Of a stretch of 64,000 bases of DNA, positions 1 to 7,401 are shown piece by piece. The notes below the pieces were generated by a model, which had not been told where the DNA came from, ran no database searches, and saw only the letters and a list, made by a program, of their open reading frames with translations. How positions within the stretch are numbered: the first letter of the stretch is position 1; each line of letters opens with the position of its first letter. Both the position numbers and the translations under genes were made by a program. The stretch covers positions 33,511 to 97,510 of the forward strand of contig JAOASB010000002.1 in assembly GCA_025210375.1 (NCBI GenBank). Direction: 5' to 3'. This DNA comes from Maledivibacter sp. (lineage in GTDB: Bacteria > Bacillota > Clostridia > Peptostreptococcales > Caminicellaceae).

Positions 1-17
1 CTGGTATGGAGGTAGAA

Positions 18-293
18 ATGATGAGTGCATTAGGAATTATTGAAACTAGAGGCTTAACTGCTTTAATTGAAGCAACAGATGCTATGCTAAAAGCTGCTAA
101 CGTGGAAGTATTAGGTTCTGAAAAAATAGGTTCAGGATTTGTTTCAGTAATGGTTCAAGGTGAAATAGGAGCTGTTAAAGCGGCCGTTGAAGCAGGTGCA
201 GAGAGTGCTGGTAGATTAGGAGAAATAGTGGCAGTACATGTGATACCGAGACCTTCTTCAGATGTTAAGAAAATTTTACCTTCGGTTAAGTAG
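18..293 (+). CDS. BMC-domain hexameric shell protein (BMC-H)
   Basis: A 91-residue single BMC-domain protein of the PduA/EutM/CcmK type, which forms cyclic hexamers that tile the facets of a microcompartment shell. The sequence shows the usual start (ALGIIETRG), the helix with DAMLKAA, and a KIGSGF pore segment at about residues 36-41. The tail [13 protein letters not shown] is typical. An earlier in-frame ATG lies at 6, but GGAGG at 8-12 is placed for the ATG at 18 or 21, so I start it at 18. It is close to the third gene of this set (606-944), which looks like a paralogue. It heads the visible part of an operon whose upstream genes are outside the window. Confidence 0.93.
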   Translation: MMSALGIIETRGLTALIEATDAMLKAANVEVLGSEKIGSGFVSVMVQGEIGAVKAAVEAGAESAGRLGEIVAVHVIPRPSSDVKKILPSVK

Positions 294-301
294 GTGTTTT
301 T

Positions 302-643
302 GTGGAAAAATTTGAAGCAATAGGGGTTGTAGAAACTTTATATTTTACAGTTGCCCTAGAAATGCTTGATGTAATGATTAAATCTTCAAATGTAAAGTTT
401 ATTAGCAAGGAATCGGCATTAGGAGGGAAGCTAGTAACACTTTTTGTTGGGGGCAAAGTAGCAGAGGTTACAGATGCAATAGATATAATAAAAGAACTTG
501 GAGAGACAAAGCATAAGAGGCATCTTAAAAATGCTATTGTAATATCTAAACCACATAGCGAAATATTAAAGTATATTATTCCTCGTGAAGTAGAGGAGGA
601 GAGTCATGAGCGAAAACAAAGTAGAAAAAACACAACAAAATAA
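302..643 (+). CDS. Divergent BMC-domain shell protein
   Basis: A 113-residue protein with a GTG start 8 bases after the previous stop. The BMC fold is recognisable (EAIGVVET, then an [14 protein letters not shown] helix, a [11 protein letters not shown] strand and a PHSEIL end), but it differs clearly from its neighbours: the pore loop reads ALGGK instead of KIGSG, and an extra basic loop (KHKRHLK) precedes the last strand. The C-terminus is long and charged. It probably forms a distinct facet tile with another pore chemistry. Its last 38 bases overlap the next gene if that gene starts at 606, which suggests coupled translation. Family membership is clear; its specific role is inference. Confidence 0.8.
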   Translation: MEKFEAIGVVETLYFTVALEMLDVMIKSSNVKFISKESALGGKLVTLFVGGKVAEVTDAIDIIKELGETKHKRHLKNAIVISKPHSEILKYIIPREVEEESHERKQSRKNTTK

Positions 644-944
644 TAAGGAAATACGAGAGGAGAGAAAAAGAATGGAAGCATTAGGTATGATAGAGACTAG
701 AGGATTAACAGCAGCTATAGAAGCGGCAGATACTATGTTAAAGGCAGCAGATGTAAAGGTGATAGGAACTGAAAAGATAGGATCAGGATTAATAACCGTT
801 GTAGTTCAAGGTGATGTTGGAGCAGTAAAGGCTGCGGTAGAAGCAGGTGCGGAGAGTGCTGGAAGATACGGGGAAATAGTAGCTGTACATGTAATACCAA
901 GACCATCTGAGGATGTAAAAAAAGTATTACCAATAATAGGATAA
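606..944 (+). CDS. BMC-H shell protein with possible N-terminal extension
   Basis: A 112-residue BMC-H protein if started at ATG 606, or a 90-residue canonical one if started at ATG 672. Both starts have a good ribosome binding site: AGGAGGAG just before 606, and GAGAGGAG at 655-662 before 672. The core (ALGMIETRG to the VLP end) is nearly identical in pattern to the first shell gene and keeps the KIGSGL pore. The 22-residue extension is hydrophilic and rich in Lys, Glu, Asn and Gln ([13 protein letters not shown]). Both forms may be made, but that is inference from the two binding sites. Confidence 0.9.
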   Translation: MSENKVEKTQQNNKEIREERKRMEALGMIETRGLTAAIEAADTMLKAADVKVIGTEKIGSGLITVVVQGDVGAVKAAVEAGAESAGRYGEIVAVHVIPRPSEDVKKVLPIIG

Positions 945-953
945 TGGTGTCCT

Positions 954-1604
954 ATGTATAAGGATGAAATCAAAGAAGAGATAACAATGCTTGTATTAGA
1001 GGAACTAAAGGATTGTGGGTTATTACAGCAGGATTATGCAAAGGTGCCCGTTTCTATTTCAGCAAGACATCTTCATTTAAATCAAGGAGATTTGGAGGCC
1101 TTATTTGGTAAGGGATATGAATTAACCCTTAATAGATATATTTCACAGCCTGGACAATTTGCTTCAAATGAAAGGGTAACATTAATATCTGAAAAAGGTA
1201 GGATCGAAAACGTAAGGGTCTTAGGTCCTTTGCGGAGTAAAACACAGATTGAATTATCAAAATCTGATGCAAGGGTGCTTGGTATAAAACCAGTTGTAAG
1301 AAGCTCCGGAGATTTAAATCATACACCGGGAGTAATTCTTGAAGGGCCAAGGGGCAGGATTGTATTAAAGGAAGGTGTTATTATTCCTGACAGACATATC
1401 CATATGACCCCAAGGGATGCAGAAAACTATGGTGTTGAAGATGGTCAAAAAGTTTCCGTAAAGGTAGATGGCACAAAGGGCGGGATATTATCAGATATTA
1501 CCATCCGTGTTAATCCTAGATATAAGCTTGATTTTCATATTGATACAGATGATGCTAATGCATTTTTTATAGAAAACGGTGACAAGCTAGAGCTTTTAAA
1601 ATAG
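954..1604 (+). CDS. pduL: Phosphotransacylase, PduL family
   Basis: A 216-residue PduL-type phosphate acyltransferase, which converts an acyl-CoA and phosphate into acyl-phosphate and free CoA inside microcompartments. The two metal-binding half-domains are visible, each with an HxH pair: H39/H41 (ARHLHL) and H148/H150 (DRHIHM). The first 25 residues form a short helix-like stretch (EEITMLVLEELKDCG) ahead of the catalytic core, the place where encapsulation peptides sit in this family. The length matches PduL. It lies between shell genes with 9- and 17-base gaps, so it belongs to the BMC operon and recycles CoA used by an aldehyde dehydrogenase not present in the window. Confidence 0.93.
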   Translation: MYKDEIKEEITMLVLEELKDCGLLQQDYAKVPVSISARHLHLNQGDLEALFGKGYELTLNRYISQPGQFASNERVTLISEKGRIENVRVLGPLRSKTQIELSKSDARVLGIKPVVRSSGDLNHTPGVILEGPRGRIVLKEGVIIPDRHIHMTPRDAENYGVEDGQKVSVKVDGTKGGILSDITIRVNPRYKLDFHIDTDDANAFFIENGDKLELLK

Positions 1605-1621
1605 AAAGGGGTGGAAGATTA

Positions 1622-1879
1622 ATGATACTTGGAAAAGTAAAGGGAAACATAATTTCCACCAGAAAACATGAAAAACTTGTAGGCTTCAAATTGCTTATAA
1701 TTGAACCCTACTATGGGAATAAAAAGGACACATTTATTGCGGCGGATAGAGTAGGAGCAGGAATTGGTGAACTAGTACTAGTGGCAACGGATTATGCTGT
1801 TAAGAGTGGATTAGAGCAAGAAGCTCCTATCGATGCTCTGGTTGTAGGGATAGTTGATAGTGAGCCGGAAAAAAGGTGA
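1622..1879 (+). CDS. BMC vertex protein, EutN/CcmL family (BMC-P)
   Basis: An 85-residue EutN/CcmL-type protein, the pentamer that caps the vertices of the polyhedral shell. It begins MILGKVKGNIISTRKHE and contains the strand FKLLIIEP, the segment DRVGAGIGELVLVA, and the APIDALVVGIVD end typical of the family. Start ATG 1622 follows an AGAAAGGGGTGG ribosome binding site. Its stop overlaps the start region of the next gene, so the two are probably co-translated. Its presence shows that a closed shell, rather than flat sheets, can be built. Confidence 0.93.
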   Translation: MILGKVKGNIISTRKHEKLVGFKLLIIEPYYGNKKDTFIAADRVGAGIGELVLVATDYAVKSGLEQEAPIDALVVGIVDSEPEKR

Positions 1880-1884
1880 TAGAT

Positions 1885-3051
1885 ATGAAGGATAATATAG
1901 TAAAGGTACTAGCCGTTGCTGATCCAGCAGTATATGTCTATGTTAATGAAGAGTATGGAATTCTTGATAGGATTATGGGAAAAAGTGGTGTAAAGGTAGA
2001 GTTTGATATTGTTCCATGGGAAAGATATTATGATACCCTTATGGATTCACTAAATGGCAAGATAGATTATGACATAGTTATGGTTGCAGGTCATCTATGG
2101 CTTAAAGATTTTGTTGAAAAAAATTATTTGTCTGAGCTTAAGGAAAACGATGACAGAGACTATGATTATATGGATATCAGTGAAGTTATAAGAGATGAAA
2201 TGACTATAGATGGAATAAGATACCTATATCCATCCTTCTGTGATGGGCATATAATAGTTTATAGAAAATCTGTTGTAGAAGCTGCTTATGGAGTAATAGA
2301 TAAAAGGGCAATTACTACTGATGAATACATTGAAATAGCTAGAGCTGTACATGGTTACGATAATATGTCGGCAGTTGCAATGAAGTCCCATGAATCTGAG
2401 ATCTTTTTGGATTTGATTCCCTTTATCAGAAACGAAGGCATAGAGCCTATAGATATAAATAGCCATTTACCAAAGCTAGATAGTCCAGAATGCCTAAGGG
2501 GTCTTAATAAGTACATAAATCTAAAGAAATATTCCATAAGTGGAACTGAAAACCTTGGAAACGATGGTGTTAAAGAGGCATTTCAAAACAAGAAGGTCGT
2601 TATGACTACTACCTGGGGCGGTCAGCTTGGAATGGTTATGGATGAAAATTGTTTAGAACGTGGGGACATAGGATTCCTTACATTTAATACTAGCTGGAAT
2701 GTAACATGGAGCTTTGGAATAACTGCCAAATCCAAAAAAAAGGATATGGCTGAAAAACTGTTGATTTATTTGACTAGCAAAGAAGTTGATAGGTATGTAG
2801 GAAGCTTTGCTGGATCACCTGTTAGGAAATCCACATATGAAAATGACTCTAATGAGTATCCTTGGTATGAAACACATTATGATCTAATAGCTAACTATGC
2901 AAAGCCAATGCCAAAGATGCTAAATACAGGCTCAATTATTGGGCCAATATATACAGCTGTGTACAGTGCTTTTACAGGTAGAAGTGAACCCTCTGAGGCA
3001 TTACGCAAAGCTCAATCTAATATTATGGATTTTATAAATGGAGGGGTCTAA
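1885..3051 (+). CDS. Extracellular solute-binding-like protein without signal peptide
   Basis: A 388-residue protein that resembles family 1 (sugar-type) ABC solute-binding proteins: an alpha/beta start (KVLAVADPAVYVYVNEEYG), the segment YDIVMVAGHLWLKDF, a central TTTWGGQLGMV and a late FAGSPVRKS resembling the region before the C-terminal hinge. It has no signal peptide or lipobox, with either the ATG at 1885 or the GTG at 1876 as start, so as written it should stay in the cytoplasm. It lies inside the BMC operon between the vertex protein and the flavoprotein. It could be a cytosolic substrate-binding or regulatory protein; the family call is by pattern and the function is unknown. Confidence 0.6.
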   Translation: MKDNIVKVLAVADPAVYVYVNEEYGILDRIMGKSGVKVEFDIVPWERYYDTLMDSLNGKIDYDIVMVAGHLWLKDFVEKNYLSELKENDDRDYDYMDISEVIRDEMTIDGIRYLYPSFCDGHIIVYRKSVVEAAYGVIDKRAITTDEYIEIARAVHGYDNMSAVAMKSHESEIFLDLIPFIRNEGIEPIDINSHLPKLDSPECLRGLNKYINLKKYSISGTENLGNDGVKEAFQNKKVVMTTTWGGQLGMVMDENCLERGDIGFLTFNTSWNVTWSFGITAKSKKKDMAEKLLIYLTSKEVDRYVGSFAGSPVRKSTYENDSNEYPWYETHYDLIANYAKPMPKMLNTGSIIGPIYTAVYSAFTGRSEPSEALRKAQSNIMDFINGGV

Positions 3052-3052
3052 A

Positions 3053-4384
3053 ATGAAGGTCATAGTAATAGGTGGTGTTGCTGCGGGAATGTCTGCTGCT
3101 TCAAAATTAAGGCGGCTTGATCCCAATGCTGAAATAGTTGTTTATGAAAAGGGAAGCTACCTATCCTATGGAGCATGTGGATTACCATACTATGTTTCAG
3201 GTGCTAATGATGACTATAGAAGAATGATAATTAGAACTCAAGAGGATTTCAATGGTGTAGGCATTAAAACCCACTTAAACCATGAGGTTATTAAGGTTAA
3301 CCCTCAGGATAGGTCAATAATGGTTAAAGACTTGAATACAGGAAGTATCTTTCTTGATAGATATGATAAGCTTATGATTTCCACTGGGGCTAAGGCAATA
3401 GTACCAAGCTTTAAGGGAAAAAACTTAAAGGGAGTATATTTGCTGAAAAGCCTGGAAGATGGGATAAAGCTTAGAAATGAAATAATAAACGATGAAATTA
3501 AGAACGTAATAATTGTTGGTGGAGGCTATATAGGGATTGAATTAGCTGAAGCTATGGTAGAACTTGGAAAAAAGGTTAAGGTTTTGGAACTAAATGATAG
3601 AATATTAACACCCTTTGATAAGGAAATCTCTGATATTGCAGAAAAGGAATTAAGGGACAATAATGTAGATTTACATTTAGGAGAAGGGCTTAAAGAAATT
3701 TTGGGAAGTGACAGGGTACAAGGAGTAATTACATCAAAGGGTAGATATGATGCTGATATGGTTATATTGTCCATAGGGGTAAGACCTGCGACGGATTTCC
3801 TAAGGGGGTCCGGAATAGGGTTAGCTAAGAATGGAGCTATAATCATAGATAGAGAAATGAGAACTAATCTTCCAGATATTTATTCTGCTGGGGATTGTGC
3901 AGAGGTCTATCACCTGATTAAGGAGGAAAATGCATATATCCCATTAGGAACTACCGCAAATAAGTGTGGGAGAATAGCAGGAGTAAATCTATCGGGTAAG
4001 CATGAAAAGTTTGTAGGTACCCTTGGTTCAGCGGCTATAAAGGTTCTATATATGGAAATGGCTAGGACAGGCTTAAATGAAAGGGAAGCAAAACAAATGA
4101 AGATTGATTTTGAAACTACCTTTGTAAAGTCCTATAATCATCCTGGATATTATCCGAATCAAGAAACATTATATATAAAAATTGTATATGAAAAAAGAAC
4201 CCATAGGATTTTGGGAGCGCAGATTGCAGGCAGAGAAGGTGCAGTTCTTAGAGTAGATATGTTTGCCATAGCTATTCAAGCTAGAATGACAACTGAAGAT
4301 ATTGGTATGAGTGACCTGTGTTATGCCCCTCCATTTTCGGGAGTATGGGATGCTGTAAATGTAGCAGCAAATGCTGTTAAGTAG
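3053..4384 (+). CDS. CoA-disulfide reductase-like FAD/NAD(P)H oxidoreductase
   Basis: A 443-residue flavoprotein of the CoA-disulfide reductase / NADH oxidase family. An FAD Rossmann motif opens the protein (VIVIGGVAAGMSAASKLRR), a second dinucleotide motif follows (IIVGGGYIGIELAEA), and the FAD-binding YSAGDCAE lies near residue 280. The redox cysteine is C42 in SYGACGLPYY, equivalent to the single active cysteine of CoADR. The C-terminal YAPPFSGVWDAVN is family-typical and there is no rhodanese domain. GGAGGGG at 3040-3046 selects ATG 3053 over 3038. In this operon it may keep the CoA pool reduced or handle thiols or oxygen; that role is inference. Confidence 0.82.
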   Translation: MKVIVIGGVAAGMSAASKLRRLDPNAEIVVYEKGSYLSYGACGLPYYVSGANDDYRRMIIRTQEDFNGVGIKTHLNHEVIKVNPQDRSIMVKDLNTGSIFLDRYDKLMISTGAKAIVPSFKGKNLKGVYLLKSLEDGIKLRNEIINDEIKNVIIVGGGYIGIELAEAMVELGKKVKVLELNDRILTPFDKEISDIAEKELRDNNVDLHLGEGLKEILGSDRVQGVITSKGRYDADMVILSIGVRPATDFLRGSGIGLAKNGAIIIDREMRTNLPDIYSAGDCAEVYHLIKEENAYIPLGTTANKCGRIAGVNLSGKHEKFVGTLGSAAIKVLYMEMARTGLNEREAKQMKIDFETTFVKSYNHPGYYPNQETLYIKIVYEKRTHRILGAQIAGREGAVLRVDMFAIAIQARMTTEDIGMSDLCYAPPFSGVWDAVNVAANAVK

Positions 4385-4395
4385 GTGATAAAGTT

Positions 4396-5238
4396 ATGAT
4401 TTCTAAGATAAAGAGCTTAAATGAAGCTGTTAATGAAGTAAAGGATGGAATGATAGTAGCTATTGGAGGTAATGTTCTTCATAGGGCTCCAATGGCATTC
4501 CTTAGAGAAATTGTAAGAAAACAAAGAAAAAATCTTAAAATAGTAAAGACGGCAGGTGCCCACGATGTGGACTTATTATGTGCAGGAAACTGTGTAGATA
4601 CTGTGGATGCAGGTTTTATAAGCTATGAAACAGAATTTGGTTTGGCAAATTATTATAGAAAAGCTGTGGAAAGTGGTAAGATCAGAGCTAACGAGCATGC
4701 TTGCTATACTGTTATGAGTGCTTTAAGGGCAGCTAAAGCTGGATTGAATTTTATGCCAGTAAGCGGATTAAAGGTTAGTGATCTCATTAAGGAAAACGAT
4801 TATTTCAAAGTGATAACCGATCCCTTTACAGGAGAGCAGGTTACAGTTGTAAGGAGTATAAAGCCTGATGTAGCTATAATCCATGTCCATGAATGTGATG
4901 CCTATGGCAATGCAGTAATATATGGGCCAAGGTTTGATGACGAGCTAATTTCTTTAGCGACCAAAAAAGTAATATTAACAACTGAAAAGATAGTTGGTAA
5001 GGGTAGATTTTCTAGGCAGCCTCAAAATGTGTGCATACCTGGATTTATAGTTGATACCATTGTAATTGCACCAAGGGGGTCAGCACCCTGCAGTTGTCCT
5101 ACATTATATGATATTGATAGTAGAGTTCTTAGGGACTTTACCCAAAATAAATCTACTGATATGCTTCAAAAATATCTTAAGCATTATGAAAATAAGGATA
5201 ATCAGAAAGTTGCGGGGGTGAGACTTGGTGTATACTAG
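4396..5238 (+). CDS. CoA-transferase subunit A (class I, glutaconate type)
   Basis: A 280-residue alpha subunit of a family I CoA-transferase (GctA/IpdA-like). The recognisable segments are LNEAVNEVKDGMIVAIGG at the start, the ETEFGLANYYRKAVESG region and a VRSIKPDVAIIHVHECDAYGNA block, followed by KKVILTTEKIVGKG. It is paired with the beta subunit at 5228 with a small overlap. It could transfer CoA from the acyl-CoA formed in the compartment to another acid. IpdAB-type relatives are hydrolases rather than transferases, so the exact reaction is uncertain. Confidence 0.85.
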   Translation: MISKIKSLNEAVNEVKDGMIVAIGGNVLHRAPMAFLREIVRKQRKNLKIVKTAGAHDVDLLCAGNCVDTVDAGFISYETEFGLANYYRKAVESGKIRANEHACYTVMSALRAAKAGLNFMPVSGLKVSDLIKENDYFKVITDPFTGEQVTVVRSIKPDVAIIHVHECDAYGNAVIYGPRFDDELISLATKKVILTTEKIVGKGRFSRQPQNVCIPGFIVDTIVIAPRGSAPCSCPTLYDIDSRVLRDFTQNKSTDMLQKYLKHYENKDNQKVAGVRLGVY

Positions 5239-5974
5239 TTTTCAAGCTGATAAACAGCATCATCCTGCAGATGTAATGGTTTGTGCCATAGCAAGAATGC
5301 TAAAAAATGGAGAAAGAATATTTCATGGGGTTTCATCTCAGTTGCCCATGGTGGCTATGAAGCTATCAAAGGCTTTATATGCCCCAGAAGCTGTACTTTT
5401 AAATATACCTGGAGGGGTAAATCCTAATTCCTATAGAACCTCAGAATATTCTTCTGCTGGTGAAGAATTGTGGGAAAACTCCGATGCAAACTTTCCTTTG
5501 GAAAAGATCTTTGACCTATCCATGAGGGGTGGTCTGGATGTGGCATTTTTGAGTGGTGTTCAATTTGATGTAAAGGGCAATGTCAATGCTTCAGTAATAG
5601 GTGATTATAAAAAACCAAAGGTTAGGCTTCCTGGTGGTGCTGGAAGTGCTGTATTGATTCCAACTGCTAAGAAAGCAATAATATGGAGAACGAAGCATGA
5701 TCCGAGAACTTTTGTTGAAAACGTTGATTTCATCACGACCAGAGGTAATCTTTATAAAATCGTTACTCCACTTTGTATATTTGGATATAGCAATGAAAGA
5801 CTTTATTTAGAAGCTATAAGTCCATATACAACTATTGAAGAGGTTAAAGCAAAAACTGGGTTCAAAATCATGGAGAATAATGTTCCTACTATAGAAGAGC
5901 CAACAAAAGAGGAACTAAGTGCCCTAAGAAGGATTGACCCTAAAGGGGTACGCTATAAGGAATTCTCTATGTAA
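5228..5974 (+). CDS. CoA-transferase subunit B (class I, glutaconate type)
   Basis: A 248-residue beta subunit partnering the preceding gene. It begins with a GTG at 5228 (a TTG at 5225 is also possible) after GGGGGTGAG, overlapping the alpha gene by 11 bases, a sign of coupled translation and 1:1 assembly. Family segments include MVCAIARMLKNGERIFHGVSSQ, a glycine-rich LPGGAGSAVLIPTAKKAI and a FITTRGNLYKIVTPLCIFG block. The usual catalytic glutamate context of transferases (ENG or EsG) is not obvious here, so a hydrolase-like or divergent activity cannot be excluded. It is the last enzyme gene before the transporter. Confidence 0.85.
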   Translation: MYTSFQADKQHHPADVMVCAIARMLKNGERIFHGVSSQLPMVAMKLSKALYAPEAVLLNIPGGVNPNSYRTSEYSSAGEELWENSDANFPLEKIFDLSMRGGLDVAFLSGVQFDVKGNVNASVIGDYKKPKVRLPGGAGSAVLIPTAKKAIIWRTKHDPRTFVENVDFITTRGNLYKIVTPLCIFGYSNERLYLEAISPYTTIEEVKAKTGFKIMENNVPTIEEPTKEELSALRRIDPKGVRYKEFSM

Positions 5975-5985
5975 TGTAACTAAAC

Positions 5986-6039
5986 GCCTAATATTAGGCA
6001 ATTCAATTCATTGATGGGTATTTAATTTATCCATAGATA
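5986..6039 (+). promoter_or_regulatory. Possible promoter and palindromes before the ABC transporter
   Basis: The gap before the binding-protein gene holds a perfect 14-bp palindrome at 5986-5999 (GCCTAATATTAGGC), not followed by a T-run, and a possible sigma-A-type promoter TTGATG (6011-6016), 17-bp spacer, TAGATA (6034-6039). The spacer contains the imperfect inverted repeat ATGGGTA / TATCCAT, which could be an operator. This suggests the transporter and mtnKA can be transcribed separately from the shell genes. It is read by eye only. Confidence 0.35.
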
Positions 6040-6065
6040 ACATTATAACAAGGAGGAGATTTAAA

Positions 6066-7148
6066 ATGAAGAAAAGTTTATCATTATTATTGGTTTTAGT
6101 AATGGCTATAATGTCCTTTACTGCTTGTGCAGATAAGGGTACCGGTGAAGTGGAAGCAAAGAATGTTTATGAAGGTACTCCACTGGCAGGTAAGGGTGAA
6201 ATCAAGGTTGCTGTTGTAAGAAATCTTGGTGCAGATGAGCATACTGCTCAATTCTTAGCAGGTGCAGTTGAAGAAGGTAAATCTCTAGGCTTTAAGGTTG
6301 ATACATTTACTACTGATGGAGATAATGCAAAATTCGAAGACATTTTTAATCAAGTGTTAATTGGTGATTATGATGGTATAGTTGTATCCCATGGTCAGGA
6401 TAATGCACAGGCTTTAATTGAGCAGGCTGTAGAGAAAAAAATACCAGTTGTAACCTTTGATACAAATGCAAAGGTATCAGGCGTAACAAGTACAGCTCAA
6501 GATGATTTCTCTTTAGCAAGATTATCTTTAGAAGCTTTAGTTAATGCAAATGAAGGTAAAACTCCTAAGATTATTAAAATGTGGATTGCTGGTTTTCCTC
6601 CAATGGAAAGAAGAGAAGAAGTGTATAAGGAGTACCTTGAAGCAGGTAAGATTGAAGAAATAGCAGTAGTAGGAGAAGTTGGTGATTTCTCAAACGTAGC
6701 AGGTCTAAATGCCGATGCTATTGGTTCTTTACTTACTAGATTTCCAGAAGGTGAAATAGATGCAATATGGGCAAGCTGGGATGCTTTTGCTACCGGTGCT
6801 TTTACAGCTTTACAAGAAAACAATAGAAATGAAATAAAAGTTTTTGGTGTTGATGTTTCAAATGCCGATCTTCAAATGATGCAAGCTGAGAATTCTCCAT
6901 GGATTATGACAGCCGCAGCAGATGCTAAGCTAGTAGGTACATTAAATGTTAGACTTCTTGCTAAGAAAATAGCTGGAGAAGAAACACCAGCTACATATGA
7001 GATACCTGCTACTACTATAGCTCAAGCTGACTTAGTGAAAGCTGGTGGACAAGTTACTGTTCAAACATTAGCAGATGTTTATGATACTTGGGGTAAATCT
7101 GAATCCTTTAATGAAGAATGGATGAAGAAGATCAAAGCTGCTAAGTAA
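6066..7148 (+). CDS. ABC sugar transporter, substrate-binding lipoprotein
   Basis: A 360-residue periplasmic-binding-protein type 1 (ribose/RbsB-like) lipoprotein. A signal peptide (residues 1-20) ends in the lipobox FTAC with the lipidated cysteine at C21. The mature part shows the expected alternation: KVAVVRNLGADEHTAQFLAGAVEEG, DYDGIVVSHGQDNAQALIEQAVEKKIPVVTFDT, and a second-lobe DAIWASWDAFATGA. The start has a strong AAGGAGGAG site. It serves the ATPase and permease downstream. The pairing with mtnK and mtnA suggests the ligand is a 5-modified ribose such as methylthioribose; this is inference. Confidence 0.92.
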   Translation: MKKSLSLLLVLVMAIMSFTACADKGTGEVEAKNVYEGTPLAGKGEIKVAVVRNLGADEHTAQFLAGAVEEGKSLGFKVDTFTTDGDNAKFEDIFNQVLIGDYDGIVVSHGQDNAQALIEQAVEKKIPVVTFDTNAKVSGVTSTAQDDFSLARLSLEALVNANEGKTPKIIKMWIAGFPPMERREEVYKEYLEAGKIEEIAVVGEVGDFSNVAGLNADAIGSLLTRFPEGEIDAIWASWDAFATGAFTALQENNRNEIKVFGVDVSNADLQMMQAENSPWIMTAAADAKLVGTLNVRLLAKKIAGEETPATYEIPATTIAQADLVKAGGQVTVQTLADVYDTWGKSESFNEEWMKKIKAAK

Positions 7149-7157
7149 AACATATTT

Positions 7158-7194
7158 TCTTGAGGAGGAAAGAAATCTCTTTCTTCCTCAAATT
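7158..7194 (+). terminator. Intercistronic hairpin after the binding-protein gene
   Basis: A near-perfect 14-bp stem (TTGAGGAGGAAAGA with TCTTTCTTCCTCAA, 4-base loop) followed by ATTTTAT lies 10 bases after the binding-protein stop. It can act as a leaky terminator and 3' mRNA stabiliser, giving more binding protein than membrane components, a known arrangement in ABC operons. Confidence 0.75.
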
Positions 7195-7401
7195 TTATAG
7201 TAAGATTAATTGCTTAAGCTAATCTTAACCTTGTTATAAATAATGGGTTTGTGAAACCTAATATTTTGATTTGATCGAGTTATGTTTAATTGTAAGTTCA
7301 ATTACTAGTATAGGGTTTTCATAGCATAACTTAATTTATACTAAAATCCCTATATATAACCTTTATATAAAGCATTAAAAATGATGATTCGAGGTGATTA
7401 A
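7195..7401 (+). repeat. Spacer with small palindrome and family C repeat copy 1
   Basis: Between the hairpin and the ATPase gene lies an inverted repeat TAAGATTA / TAATCTTA at 7201-7227 and, at 7309-7356, family C copy 1: TATAGGG... / ...CCCTATATA arms around a short AT-rich centre. Almost the same 48 bp recurs at 18179-18228. No gene is seen. RNA polymerase must cross it to reach the ATPase gene, or a new promoter may lie here. Confidence 0.6.
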
